Below, piece by piece: positions 41,949-51,246 of a stretch of 64,000 nt of DNA. Every line of letters starts with the position of its first letter. The first letter of the stretch is position 1. Source of the stretch: Nitrosarchaeum sp. GTDB lineage: Archaea > Thermoproteota > Nitrososphaeria > Nitrososphaerales > Nitrosopumilaceae. The notes beneath the pieces are model-generated. The model worked only from the letters and a program-made list of their open reading frames with translations, ran no database searches and had not been told where the DNA came from. A program made the translations under genes and the position numbers. Location: the NCBI GenBank assembly GCA_023265135.1, contig JAHFUM010000006.1, positions 9,232-73,231 on the forward strand. The letters are read 5' to 3'.

Positions 41949-42437
41949 TTATGGTCTTGACTCATCAGATTTTTTGACTAATTCTTGCGACTCTGATTTT
42001 AACTGCTCTATTTTTTGCAAAATTTCCTCACTTATCTGACCATCTTTTAACATGTTTGCTGCGACTTTAGTTTCTACTATGTATGAGTTGAATTTTTTTA
42101 AAGCCTCCATGTAACTAATGTAGCTATCTTGCCATTCTTTTGGTGGTTTAGATGTTACAAACTCACTAATTTGACCAGTAACTTGTGTTGATGTCACTTC
42201 AGTTATTTTAATAAAATCAGTAGGAGACGTCTTTCCATCTAAAAGATTCTGAAATTCTGTTTCAATAGATTCTCTTAAAACTTGATGAATTTTTTTTACC
42301 CCATCAAGATAATTTTCATAATCTGATACTACCAAGGTTGTTGGATTATTCTGAGGTATGACCCAAAAGAGGAAACTGACAGCTGTAATTGCCACTAAAA
42401 TAATTACTGTAATTATAACCCCTTTTTTAGATGCCAT
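41949..42437 (-). CDS. Exported helical protein with N-terminal anchor
   Basis: The 162-residue protein has a signal anchor at residues 5-27 (GVIITVIILVAITAVSFLFWVIP) and then an extracytoplasmic helical region (YENYLDGVKKIHQVLRES, SYISYMEALKKFNSYIVE, EEILQKIEQLKSESQELVKK) likely to be a coiled coil or helical bundle. No cysteines, metal motif or known domain. Function unknown. Confidence 0.78.
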   Translation of the reverse strand: MASKKGVIITVIILVAITAVSFLFWVIPQNNPTTLVVSDYENYLDGVKKIHQVLRESIETEFQNLLDGKTSPTDFIKITEVTSTQVTGQISEFVTSKPPKEWQDSYISYMEALKKFNSYIVETKVAANMLKDGQISEEILQKIEQLKSESQELVKKSDESRP

Positions 42438-42688
42438 TTTGATATCTTACAAAATGGGTGTTTATAACTGGTAAACCTTCCAAAATATGGACTCTTATTG
42501 AATAAATGTTAAAAAAAATCAATCCAAACACAATTCTTATCATAAATATTAAAGAAATCGCAATATTCGTTGAAATTTTTTAGAAAACTTCATTTTTGAC
42601 ATATTAAAAAATTTACACACATCTAGTCTATAGTTAAATAATTTTCACAGGCTCTTCCTAAATACCAGCGAGTAAGACATTTTCTAGA

Positions 42689-42832
42689 ATGGTAGAAGCA
42701 TATTGCGTAAAATGCAGAGCTAAAAGGGAAGTCAAAGATCCCAAAGAAACTAAACTAAAAAACGGACGTCCTGCTGTAAAAGGCACATGTCCTAAATGTG
42801 GAACTAATGTCTTCCGAATAGGAAAGATGTAG
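42689..42832 (+). CDS. 47-residue zinc-binding protein (DUF5679-type)
   Basis: ATG at 42689 encodes MVEAYCVKCRAKREVKDPK, then ETKLKNGRPAVKGTCPKCGT, NVFRIGKM. CVKC and CPKC knuckles with the KNGRPAVKG turn fit the small DUF5679 zinc ribbon known in archaea. It is too short for many gene finders. It is followed after 67 bases by aIF2-beta, in the same direction as the translation and topoisomerase run. Probably nucleic-acid binding. Confidence 0.85.
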   Translation: MVEAYCVKCRAKREVKDPKETKLKNGRPAVKGTCPKCGTNVFRIGKM

Positions 42833-42899
42833 ACCAACAAATCCACACGATTTCTCTTTTTCAAAAACCAATATAGGGTACAGTATACACAATTTTTCA

Positions 42900-43322
42900 G
42901 TGACTAAATCCGATTATGAACACATGCTAAAGAGAATTCAAACTAAATTGGGTGATACTAAAAAAGCACCTACTGCAAGATTTGAACTTCCGGTAGTTGA
43001 TGTTATGTGGGAAGGCCAAAAAACTTTCTTACGTAATTTCTCAGAATTTCCAAAAATTCTTCGTCGAGACCCTGATAAAGTTTTACAATACCTCTCTAAA
43101 GAATTTGCAGTTCCAGCCGAACGATTAGGTGATAAAGCAATGTTTGTAGGAAGAAGAGCTCCCGACGATTTTACTCGACTCTTCCAAATTTATGTTAAAG
43201 ATTATTTGGAATGCCATACTTGTAAAAGTCCTGATACTAAGATTCTAAAAGAAAACCGAATCTCATTTTTGAAATGTGAAGCATGCGGTGCAAAATCCAC
43301 TCTAAAAGGCAAATATGCATAA
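42900..43322 (+). CDS. Translation initiation factor aIF2 subunit beta
   Basis: This is the beta subunit of the heterotrimeric factor that brings Met-tRNAi to the ribosome. The 140 residues show an N-terminal gamma-binding helix (SDYEHMLKRIQTKLG), a core DKVLQYLSKEFAVPAERLGDKAMFVGR, and the C-terminal zinc ribbon CHTCKSPDTKIL with KCEACGAKS. GTG at 42900 gives the family length. Its stop shares one base with the next gene. Confidence 0.96.
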   Translation: MTKSDYEHMLKRIQTKLGDTKKAPTARFELPVVDVMWEGQKTFLRNFSEFPKILRRDPDKVLQYLSKEFAVPAERLGDKAMFVGRRAPDDFTRLFQIYVKDYLECHTCKSPDTKILKENRISFLKCEACGAKSTLKGKYA

Positions 43323-43618
43323 TGCTATTCTCAGTTAAAGTTACTGAATACCAAAAAAATATTATGCTAAATATCTGTGATGCAGATCTTATTGGAAAAA
43401 ATATATCCCAAAATGAATTGATTATCACAATAAGTAAGAGCTATTATGGTGATCAAATAATTAAAAAAAATGAAGCTAAAAAACTACTTGAAACTTCATC
43501 AATAATTAACATGGTTGGAAAAAATACTATATCACTTTCATTAGAACTTGGAATCGGTTCTGAAAATGGTGTAAAAAGAATTTCTGGAGTGCCGTTTCTG
43601 ATTGTTTTTAAGATGTAA
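43322..43618 (+). CDS. DUF424 protein
   Basis: ATG at 43322 is chosen because the upstream part of the frame overlaps aIF2-beta. The 98-residue protein fits DUF424: MLFSVKVTEYQKNIMLNICDADLIGK, EAKKLLETSSIINMVGKNTISLSLE, RISGVPFLIVFKM. The family often travels with aIF2-beta, as here with a one-base overlap, suggesting a translation or RNA role. Function unknown. Confidence 0.88.
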   Translation: MLFSVKVTEYQKNIMLNICDADLIGKNISQNELIITISKSYYGDQIIKKNEAKKLLETSSIINMVGKNTISLSLELGIGSENGVKRISGVPFLIVFKM

Positions 43619-43745
43619 TGCATTTAAATTACAAATAAAGAATTAAATTAGTTGATTATATGAAAACATTCGTTTCTAAATACAAACATGATCGGAAATC
43701 TCTTTTATCTAGTATTTGCAATGATGTTCATTGTCTGATGATATA

Positions 43746-44555
43746 ATGTCCGACGATATAATGTCTGATGATTTGTTATATGATGATCTAAGTAGAAAAT
43801 TAGAATCAAAAGTTGATAACAAATTAATTTCTAAATCTAAAAAAGGGGGTTTGGAAGATGGATTCAAAAAAGGTAAGGTGATCAATGAAGTCTTAGACAA
43901 ACCTACAGTGATGACTCTTTACAAGATGATCACGGATCATGTCATTGCATATGTTAACGGTCCTGTAAGTGCAGGAAAAGAATCCGTTCTCTTCTGGGGA
44001 GTTGATGAAAAAAATAATGATGTTGCATTAAAAATCTATTTGATAAGCACCTCGAATTTTAAAAAAAGAGAACAATACATAACAGGAGATCCACGATTTG
44101 CTAAATTGAAAAAAGGAACAAAAAATCTTATTTATCTATGGGCAAAAAAGGAGCATAGAAATTTGTCCCAGTGCTACAAATGTGGAATTCCAGTCCCAAG
44201 ACCTCTTTATTTGTCAAATAACGTGCTTGCCTTGGACTTTATTGGTGAAAATGGCTCGCCTGCTAAGATTTTACTTGAATCTGAAGTCGATGAAAATGAC
44301 TATGTCCAGGCAATCTCAATAATTACACGGCTTTATCAAAAAGCTAAACTTGTTCATGGGGACTATTCTGAATATAATATTTTTAAAACTCCAAAAGGGT
44401 TGGTTCTTTTTGATCTTGGCTCTGCAGTTGATCTAAGACACCCTAATGCTCAAGAATTTCTTAAAAGAGATATTAATAATATCACTCGATTCTTTTCTAA
44501 AAGGGGAATTTCTGTTGAAGATCCAACTAAAATATTTGAGGATATCGTGAAATGA
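43746..44555 (+). CDS. RIO1-type serine/threonine kinase
   Basis: RIO1 is an atypical kinase/ATPase that helps late maturation of the small ribosomal subunit. Visible are the nucleotide loop VNGPVSAGKESVLFWG, the ALKIY lysine, LVHGDYSEYNIF catalytic loop and LVLFDLGSAVDL metal loop. The N-terminus is a tandem repeat of MSDDI, so TTG 43731, ATG 43746 and ATG 43761 are all in frame; 43746 is used here. It overlaps the Pno1/Dim2-like gene, another small-subunit factor, by four bases. Confidence 0.95.
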   Translation: MSDDIMSDDLLYDDLSRKLESKVDNKLISKSKKGGLEDGFKKGKVINEVLDKPTVMTLYKMITDHVIAYVNGPVSAGKESVLFWGVDEKNNDVALKIYLISTSNFKKREQYITGDPRFAKLKKGTKNLIYLWAKKEHRNLSQCYKCGIPVPRPLYLSNNVLALDFIGENGSPAKILLESEVDENDYVQAISIITRLYQKAKLVHGDYSEYNIFKTPKGLVLFDLGSAVDLRHPNAQEFLKRDINNITRFFSKRGISVEDPTKIFEDIVK

Positions 44556-45124
44556 GCTTTGAAAAAATACTTCGAATTCCAAATGAAAGAATAGCCGTCT
44601 TAATTGGTAAGTCTGGAAATGTTAAATCTAAGATTGAACAACTCTGTTATGTTACTTTAGATATAGATGGCGAAACTGGTGAAGTTTTTATCAAATCTAG
44701 TGGTGATGTTGAGGACATTCAGCCCTTCAAAGCTATGGAGATTGTTACAGCAATAGGTAGAGGATTCTCTCCTGAAAATGCATTGAGTTTACTACAGGGG
44801 GAAAATGCATTGCATGTGATAGATTTAAGAGAATTTGCAGGAAAATCTAATTCAAATATTGAAAGGATAAAAGGGAGAATTATAGGAGAAGGTGGTAAGG
44901 CAAGAAAAAATATGGAAAATTTAACTGGAACTCATATCTCTGTTTATGGAAAGACTGTTTCAATAATTGGCGATACTAGTAAACTAAGATTGGTTGTAGA
45001 TGCAATATCTTCAATATCCAATGGTAGCATTCATGGTGCAGTTTACAACAAATTAGAAGCAGCAAACAGAAAAAATAAACAAGAAAAAATGCAATTATGG
45101 GAAAATCAAGATGTCTTCTATTAA
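44552..45124 (+). CDS. KH-domain ribosome assembly protein (Pno1/Dim2-like)
   Basis: The 190-residue protein has two KH domains: IAVLIGKSGNVKSKIEQL (GKSG loop), and IKGRIIGEGGKARKNMENLTGTHISVYG (second KH with GEGG loop). This matches archaeal homologues of Pno1/Dim2, which bind the 3' end of pre-16S rRNA. It is coupled to RIO1 upstream and overlaps top6B by 14 bases, so ribosome assembly and topoisomerase genes share one transcript. Confidence 0.94.
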   Translation: MSFEKILRIPNERIAVLIGKSGNVKSKIEQLCYVTLDIDGETGEVFIKSSGDVEDIQPFKAMEIVTAIGRGFSPENALSLLQGENALHVIDLREFAGKSNSNIERIKGRIIGEGGKARKNMENLTGTHISVYGKTVSIIGDTSKLRLVVDAISSISNGSIHGAVYNKLEAANRKNKQEKMQLWENQDVFY

Positions 45125-46955
45125 AGAAAAATTTAATCAAATCTCACCAAGTGAGTTTTTTTATAGAAATAGAGATTTAGCTGGCTTTAGCAATCCTACC
45201 AGATCATTATACACTGCTGTAAGAGAATTTGTAGAAAACTCTTTAGATGCATGTGATCAGAAAGGAATTTTTCCAGATGTTCACATGTCGATAAAAGCAG
45301 TAGATCCAGAAAAACCAGACCCAAAACAATACATTCTAACTGTAAAAGACAATGGACCAGGAATAGAATCTAAACACGTACCATTAGCCTTTGGAACTGT
45401 GCTTTATGGCTCCAAATTTGGATTAAAACAGGCACGAGGCATGTTTGGTCTTGGAGCAACCATGGCAATTCTATATGGTCAGATAACAACAAACAAACCT
45501 GTTTTAGTCAAAAGTTCAACTGATGGAAAAATGCAAGACGAATTTGAATTGTTATTGGATATTCAAAAAAATAAACCAGTTATTCTAAAACATACTACCA
45601 AAGAGGTAACCAAAAGAGGTCTTTCTGTCAGTATCTGTCTTGAAGGAGATTATGCAAAAGCAGGTTCAAAAATTAAAGATTATGTCTATGAAACATCTTT
45701 GATTACCCCATATGCAACAATAACTTTTGATGATCCAAAGGGAGAAAAATTCCATTATTCTAAAATTGTAAATGAAATGCCACCTGCACCAACAATAATT
45801 AGACCTCATGCACATGGTATTGATGTTGAAACAATAAGACGAATGATGGTTGATGCCCAATTTGAAATTCCAAACATTGATGATGCAATGGTTGAAAAAG
45901 TTAGAAAAGATTTGGGGTTGGCAAAAAGTAATCTTGCATTCACTGGAATAATGGATAAAGCAAAAAAACGTTGGAAAACTCTTTCTAGACCTGTGAGAGT
46001 TGTAATTTCTTTGATGTCTTTTCTGAAAATGGATTTTGAAAAACTAAATAAAATTAGAATTGAAGATATTGATGTTCCAAATAAAAAATTATACTATTGG
46101 GATTTTGGTGATTCACAATCAAAATCAGTTGATATGGATCCTGAAAGTCAATACTACAAACAATTGATTGGTACTGTACAAGGAGAAACATTGACTGCCT
46201 TTTTGACAAAAAGGTTTCAAAGAATAGGACCATCAACTGCTGTTAAATTTGCAGAATTTGCCGGTTTCAAACCAGAAAAAAGAATGGGTTCAATGACTAA
46301 TGAAGAGTTGGTAAAGCTAAGCGACTCACTTCAAAAATTTGAAGATTTTCTTTCACCAGATCCAAGTTGTTTAGCCCCACTAGGAGAAGAACCTCTCGAA
46401 AAAGGAATAAAGAAATTTTTTAAACCTGATTTTTGTGCAGTAATTCAGCGTCCAGCTTCAGCTTACTCCGGATTTCCATTTATTGTGGAAATGGGTATTG
46501 CGTATGGTGGTGAAATACGCCCAGGTGGTCCACACGTTTATCGATACGCCAATAGAATTCCGTTACTTTATGATGAGGGAAGTGATGTCGTTTTAAAAGT
46601 TGTAAACGATACTGATTGGGTTAGATATAAAGTCAAAGGGGAACCGCCATTTGTTATAGTGACTCATATTTGTTCTACTCGAATACCTTACAAAACAGTT
46701 GGAAAGGAAAATGTAGCAGACAGACAAGAAATAGAACGTGAATTAAGATTAGGATTGCAGTTTTTGTCTAGAAAACTTGCTGCATACATGTCCAAGAGAG
46801 GCCAAGCTGAGATGGCAAAAAAGAGAGCCAATCTTTATGCAAAATATCTTCCATTAATTGCACAATTTTGTACAGAACTTGCTGGAAAGACTAAAGAGCC
46901 AAATTATAAGAAATTGTTAGAAGAGGAGATCATAGTTGACGACCAACAAAGTTAA
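45111..46955 (+). CDS. top6B: DNA topoisomerase VI subunit B
   Basis: Top6B supplies the GHKL ATPase of the type IIB topoisomerase that relaxes supercoils and decatenates DNA. Motifs are REFVENSLDACDQ (N box), KDNGPGIE (G1), ARGMFGLGATMAILYG (G2), and a transducer with the switch lysine region. Length 614 residues includes the H2TH domain (about 230-300). The gene overlaps both neighbours (14 bases with the KH gene, 20 bases with top6A). Confidence 0.96.
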   Translation: MSSIKEKFNQISPSEFFYRNRDLAGFSNPTRSLYTAVREFVENSLDACDQKGIFPDVHMSIKAVDPEKPDPKQYILTVKDNGPGIESKHVPLAFGTVLYGSKFGLKQARGMFGLGATMAILYGQITTNKPVLVKSSTDGKMQDEFELLLDIQKNKPVILKHTTKEVTKRGLSVSICLEGDYAKAGSKIKDYVYETSLITPYATITFDDPKGEKFHYSKIVNEMPPAPTIIRPHAHGIDVETIRRMMVDAQFEIPNIDDAMVEKVRKDLGLAKSNLAFTGIMDKAKKRWKTLSRPVRVVISLMSFLKMDFEKLNKIRIEDIDVPNKKLYYWDFGDSQSKSVDMDPESQYYKQLIGTVQGETLTAFLTKRFQRIGPSTAVKFAEFAGFKPEKRMGSMTNEELVKLSDSLQKFEDFLSPDPSCLAPLGEEPLEKGIKKFFKPDFCAVIQRPASAYSGFPFIVEMGIAYGGEIRPGGPHVYRYANRIPLLYDEGSDVVLKVVNDTDWVRYKVKGEPPFVIVTHICSTRIPYKTVGKENVADRQEIERELRLGLQFLSRKLAAYMSKRGQAEMAKKRANLYAKYLPLIAQFCTELAGKTKEPNYKKLLEEEIIVDDQQS

Positions 46956-48042
46956 AGATCGTAAGAAAAAAGCAAATGAAAAGCAGCAAAACATTATTGA
47001 TGCACTAAAAGATCATGGTGCCAAAGTCTACGGCGATTTAGATAATGGACAATTCCCAAAATTTTCTATTCCCAGCAGATCTGTCAGTAATATCGTATAT
47101 GACAAAAAGATTCGACAATATATTTTGGGAAACTCTGCTGCACTTAGAAGTTCTAGAAATTCTTCTCAATTAAGATCGTTTACACAATTAATGTGGTTGG
47201 CATTTTTTGCCAACAGATTAACACATGAAAAAAAATCATCTACATTAAGAGATGTCTATTATTCATCTCAAGCATTCGAAATTGAATTTGAAGATCAATC
47301 AGAGTCAGATAATATTATTGTCGATTTGGAAGCTATATTATCAAAACCTCGTGAAGATTTCCATATATTTCCAGAAGAGAGAAGTTCAATTTTTGGAGAT
47401 TTGAATATAGAATATACAATTCCTGGTTATGAGGGTAAAAAGATGAATCTTTCTAATCATCCTGATGGATACGCCATAGGTCCTAGCTTGACTACTGCGG
47501 AATTAGTAGACACAAGCGCTGAAATTGTAATTGCTATTGAGAAAGGTGGTCTATTTACAAGATTTGTAGAAGAACAGGTTGATAAGAAATTCAAATCTAT
47601 CATAATTAATACTGGAGGACAAGCACCCCGTTCTACAAGAACTCTTTTAAAAAGACTACATGATGAATTGGGATTACCTGTAATTGTTCTCACAGACGGT
47701 GATGTGTACGGAGAACATATTGCAATGGTAATAAAATCTGGGTCTGCAAATGCTGCACATCTAAGAGAGCTGACTGTTCCTGACGCAAAATGGGTTGGTG
47801 TATGGGCTACAGATATTGAAAAATTTAAACTTCCTACAATTCCTATGACTGAATCTGACATTAAACGATGTTATGATTTACAAAGTGATCCGCGATATCA
47901 AGAAGGCATATGGAAAAAAGAATTGGATGTATTTCTTAAAATAAAAAGAAAAGCTGAATTAGAAGCATTTTCAAAATATGGCTTGACAAACATTACTGAA
48001 AAGTATCTTCCACAAAAATTAGAACTTGCAAAAAGTCTCTAG
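46936..48042 (+). CDS. top6A: DNA topoisomerase VI subunit A
   Basis: This is the Spo11-like cleavage subunit. The catalytic tyrosine is in the winged-helix domain within LRDVYYSSQAFE. The Toprim domain begins VIAIEKGGLFTRFVEE and contains LTDGDVYGEHIA. The 368-residue length is normal. Start TTG at 46936 lies inside top6B, so the two subunits are made together. Its end meets the convergent Hsp20-like gene with no gap. Confidence 0.97.
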   Translation: MTTNKVKDRKKKANEKQQNIIDALKDHGAKVYGDLDNGQFPKFSIPSRSVSNIVYDKKIRQYILGNSAALRSSRNSSQLRSFTQLMWLAFFANRLTHEKKSSTLRDVYYSSQAFEIEFEDQSESDNIIVDLEAILSKPREDFHIFPEERSSIFGDLNIEYTIPGYEGKKMNLSNHPDGYAIGPSLTTAELVDTSAEIVIAIEKGGLFTRFVEEQVDKKFKSIIINTGGQAPRSTRTLLKRLHDELGLPVIVLTDGDVYGEHIAMVIKSGSANAAHLRELTVPDAKWVGVWATDIEKFKLPTIPMTESDIKRCYDLQSDPRYQEGIWKKELDVFLKIKRKAELEAFSKYGLTNITEKYLPQKLELAKSL

Positions 48043-48564
48043 TTATTTTATTCTTAGTGTAAGGACACCGTTTCTATATTTGAAATCCGCAATTTGCATT
48101 TGATTTGAACCTTCAATTGGGACTTCTTTTGAAAAACCTCCAGAACCGCGAATGTACAAAATACCGTCAATTAATCTGACTGCTATCTTATCTTCTGGTC
48201 CTGGTACTTCGGCTACAAAGACAAAATCGCCTTCTCCTTTGATAAGATCATAAACCCAATTCTTTGTTTCTTGCTCTCTTACATTGTATGCTGGTTTTTG
48301 ATCTTTAGTCATTTTCTTTAGAACATGAACCCAATAAAACATTGTAATTGCAGCAGCTCCAATTAGAATAAAACTGACAAATCCTGAACCTGCTCTTTGA
48401 GTCATTATGTAAATTATTCCAAGAAATAAAACTGCCATGATTGGAATTACAAAATTTAATGATTGTTCATTTGAATATGTTCCCTTGTAACTTGCCAAGT
48501 AGTTCAAATTGACTTTGACCAAATATAAAGTCTCTTTGAAAATTGGTGATATCGCATAAACCAA
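48043..48564 (-). CDS. Membrane protein with C-terminal Hsp20-like (alpha-crystallin) domain
   Basis: The N-terminal part has two membrane helices (FVIPIMAVLFLGIIYIMTQ and FVSFILIGAAAITMFYWVHVL). After a linker comes a beta-sandwich segment VYDLIKGEGDFVFVAEVPGP, IAVRLIDGILYIRGSG, FSKEVPI and FKYRNGVLTLRIK, the hallmarks of a small heat-shock protein or CS-type domain, including the GVLTLRI strand. A membrane-tethered Hsp20 is unusual. The start TTG at 48564 is the longest choice. Confidence 0.82.
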   Translation of the reverse strand: MVYAISPIFKETLYLVKVNLNYLASYKGTYSNEQSLNFVIPIMAVLFLGIIYIMTQRAGSGFVSFILIGAAAITMFYWVHVLKKMTKDQKPAYNVREQETKNWVYDLIKGEGDFVFVAEVPGPEDKIAVRLIDGILYIRGSGGFSKEVPIEGSNQMQIADFKYRNGVLTLRIK

Positions 48565-48638
48565 ACGCGTAAAAAGACAGGCAATTTGATTATCTCAAGT
48601 TAATACAAAATTTAGAAATTTATTTGAGAAAATTCTTA

Positions 48639-49385
48639 TCATAGTTGAGTACTTTTTTTGAACATCAAAGTTCCAATTGATATCAAACAAATGGATATTC
48701 CAAGCAGTACTAAAAAATCTATGATTAGACCTGTGTTGGTTATTCCTACAAGCGAACCTCTGATTCCGTCTATCCCATAGCTGAGCGGATCGAGATAAGA
48801 AATCGCCCTCATGGCATCTGGTACATTGTTGAGCGGAAATAGTGCACCTGAGAGAAGAAAAATAGGCATCACAAGAAATGACATTATCATCTGGAATCCC
48901 TCCATGCTCTTCATTCTGGATGCTATGATCAAACCCATAGCAACAAATGAAATAGCTATTAGAATCATAAACGGAATCGCGATAAAAGTTCCAATCCCAA
49001 ACTCTATGAAACCTAGTGCACTTGATATTCCCAGTACTATTAGACCGTTTATTGTTGCAATAGTTGCACCACCAAAAGTTTTACCAAGAACTATACTCGA
49101 TCTGGAAACTGGGGCAACTAAAATCTCCTTCATAAAACCGAATTGTCTGTCATAGATAACAGATATTCCAGAAAAGATTGAAGTGAACAAAATTATCATG
49201 CCAATTATTCCAGGAGCAAGAAATCCTATGTAAGGTAATCCTGGTATGTTAATTGAAGATGAGAAACCAAAACCTAGTATGAACAACCAGATAAACGGCA
49301 TTGCAAGACTGCTTATTATTCTTGAACGAGCTCTAACGAACTTTACCATTTCTCTTAGCCAAACTGTGTAAATGTCCTGAAACAT
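48639..49385 (-). CDS. ABC-2 type exporter permease
   Basis: ATG at 49385 overlaps the ATPase stop by one base (TAATG), giving 248 residues. Six membrane helices are visible, with the ABC-2 signature region around LVAPVSRSSIVLGKTFGG, and later MSFLVMPIFLLSGALFPLNN and AISYLDPLSYGIDGIRG. The pattern matches DrrB-like permeases for drug, lipid or polysaccharide export. It works with the ATPase encoded upstream. The substrate is unknown. Confidence 0.94.
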   Translation of the reverse strand: MFQDIYTVWLREMVKFVRARSRIISSLAMPFIWLFILGFGFSSSINIPGLPYIGFLAPGIIGMIILFTSIFSGISVIYDRQFGFMKEILVAPVSRSSIVLGKTFGGATIATINGLIVLGISSALGFIEFGIGTFIAIPFMILIAISFVAMGLIIASRMKSMEGFQMIMSFLVMPIFLLSGALFPLNNVPDAMRAISYLDPLSYGIDGIRGSLVGITNTGLIIDFLVLLGISICLISIGTLMFKKSTQL

Positions 49386-50368
49386 TATTTTTTGCCCCAC
49401 TGATTCATCATTGATTTCATTTGATCAGCAGTATCAGCTTCCTGCTCTCTGATGGTTCTACCCGTAAAATGTATGAATACATCTTCAAGTGAGGGTCGGA
49501 TCATATGTACAGAATCTATTTTTATTCCCGCTTCAGAAGATGCTTTGAGAATGTCTGGAATTGCAGAACCCCCATCTGCAACAGTGACATTCAGATAACC
49601 GTCAAATTTTTTCTTTTCTTTAATCCACTCAAATTTTAGAATTTTATCTAACTTATCCGATTCACGTGTTTCTATTTTTAATATATCCCCACCCATCACA
49701 TTTTTCATGTTTTCAGGAGTGTCAAGTGCAATTATCTTTCCGTGATCTATTATGGCAATTCTATCGCACAAATAATCCGCCTCCTCCATATAATGAGTCG
49801 TCAGTATGATGGTTAACCCATCATCTTTGTTCAATTTTTGTATGTAATCCCAAATGCCTCTTCTGGTTTGAGGGTCGAGTCCCAAAGTGGGCTCATCCAA
49901 AAATAGAATCTTTGGATGATGCATGAGGCCACGTGCAATTTCGAGTCTTCGCTTCATTCCTCCAGAATAAGTTTTGATTTGAAATTTTGCTTTATCTTCA
50001 AGTCCAACTAATTTCAAAACTTCTTCTATTCTTTTTGACATCAAATCTTTTTGCATATGATACATTCTTCCATGAAATTCCAGATTTTCTTTACCTGTAA
50101 GTTCATCATCCAGACTTGGATCTTGAAAGACTACTCCGATAGATTTTCTAACTGAATCTTGATTAACAATATCGATATTATTTACAGTAGCACTACCTGA
50201 AGTAGGTATCATCATCGTTGCTAGCATATTCAATGTAGTTGATTTTCCAGCACCATTAGGGCCTAAAAGTCCAAAGAGCTCCCCTTCTTTGATCTCCAAA
50301 TTTATAGAATCCACTGCAATGAATTTTCCGAATTTCTTCGTTAAGTTTTTTATCTTAATAGCGGACAT
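49385..50368 (-). CDS. ABC transporter ATP-binding protein (DrrA-like)
   Basis: The 327-residue ATPase has Walker A (GLLGPNGAGKSTTLN), Q-loop (VFQDPSLDDELT), signature (KTYSGGMKRRLEIARGL), Walker B (ILFLDEPTLGLDPQ) and switch histidine (ILTTHYMEEA). A C-terminal extension (IKIDSVHMIRPSLEDVFIHFTGR) is typical of DrrA-type exporters. The permease gene follows with a one-base overlap, so they form one exporter. Confidence 0.96.
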   Translation of the reverse strand: MSAIKIKNLTKKFGKFIAVDSINLEIKEGELFGLLGPNGAGKSTTLNMLATMMIPTSGSATVNNIDIVNQDSVRKSIGVVFQDPSLDDELTGKENLEFHGRMYHMQKDLMSKRIEEVLKLVGLEDKAKFQIKTYSGGMKRRLEIARGLMHHPKILFLDEPTLGLDPQTRRGIWDYIQKLNKDDGLTIILTTHYMEEADYLCDRIAIIDHGKIIALDTPENMKNVMGGDILKIETRESDKLDKILKFEWIKEKKKFDGYLNVTVADGGSAIPDILKASSEAGIKIDSVHMIRPSLEDVFIHFTGRTIREQEADTADQMKSMMNQWGKK

Positions 50369-50609
50369 TACAAAAATATTTTATTCAGATTCTTCATATA
50401 TTTCCCAGCATTTTTGAATATCTTGTACGTTTTATCGTTTACTCATAATTGTTTATTTTGATAGTATTTTTTCAATTAAGATAAAACTAATCTTTTCATA
50501 TATCAAAATTTAGTATAATCAACAAGAAACTATCATGTAATGGAAATTTTGGTTGACAAATGATAGCAAGTCTCTAGTTTTTATTACCATTTTTTTGAAA
50601 TTCATCTAA

Positions 50610-50837
50610 ATGACTAGTGATGATAAAACTGGCAAACTAACTTTGCAAGAAATAATTTTAAAAGGCTCTATTATTGCAGCAATTGTCACAATTCCATCTA
50701 TTGTCACTTTTTTGATTGCTTGGAAAATTCTTGATAATTTGATACAGGCAGCAATCATAGGTGCTGTAATTCACTTTATTGCGATGGGATTCTCACTGAA
50801 AATATCAAAGAAATTATCAGTGAGGAGAAATTCATAA
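50610..50837 (+). CDS. Small two-span membrane protein
   Basis: The 75-residue protein has two hydrophobic stretches (IIAAIVTIPSIVTFLIAWKIL and LIQAAIIGAVIHFIAMGFSL) with a charged N-terminus (TSDDKTGKLTLQ) and a basic end (KISKKLSVRRNS). No family is recognised. It is the first gene of a short plus-strand run (50610-51930). The 240-base region before it, upstream of the ABC ATPase gene, shows nothing beyond AT-rich sequence. Confidence 0.7.
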   Translation: MTSDDKTGKLTLQEIILKGSIIAAIVTIPSIVTFLIAWKILDNLIQAAIIGAVIHFIAMGFSLKISKKLSVRRNS

Positions 50838-50867
50838 TCTTTTATTTGACCAAGTTTTATTTTAAAC

Positions 50868-51224
50868 ATGATGGACATATCTAAAATTGAAAAAGATCTA
50901 ATTTCGGAAATAAAATTAGAGCCACTGCAAGCAAAAGTTTTTCTTTTAGTAACATGTCACGGGAAAATGTCTCCACATACCATTGCAGAAAATCTAAAAA
51001 TTTCAACTGACGATGCTCTGAATACCGCAAAGGCACTTATGAAATTGGGTGCTTTCATAGATATCTCTGCAACTGAATTTGAGGCAATGCATCCTAGATT
51101 TACTGCTGTAAACATGTATAGAAAATTATGTGAGCGAGAAAATATTGAATTTAAAAGAAATAAAATTGTGGACAATATAGGAGCGATTCTTGAAAAATCA
51201 TATGACGATGCAAGAACTAAATAA
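50868..51224 (+). CDS. Winged-helix (TrmB-like) regulator
   Basis: The 118-residue protein starts MMDISKIEKDLISEIKLEP and has the helix-turn-helix QAKVFLLVTCHGKMSPHTIAENL, STDDALNTAKALMKLGAFID, as in TrmB-type DNA-binding domains. The following EAMHPRFTAVNMYRKLCER resembles the end of that domain in archaeal regulators. It lacks a sugar-binding C-terminal domain. Its target could be the small neighbouring genes. ATG at 50868 has a second ATG directly after. Confidence 0.8.
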   Translation: MMDISKIEKDLISEIKLEPLQAKVFLLVTCHGKMSPHTIAENLKISTDDALNTAKALMKLGAFIDISATEFEAMHPRFTAVNMYRKLCERENIEFKRNKIVDNIGAILEKSYDDARTK

Positions 51225-51246
51225 TCCTAATGTTTTGTGAACAGCA

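Noticed and set aside
43689-43739. 16-codon hydrophobic frame (MIGNLFYLVFAMMFIV) before RIO1
   Set aside because: Very short, overlaps the possible RIO1 TTG start and could arise by chance in AT-rich DNA.
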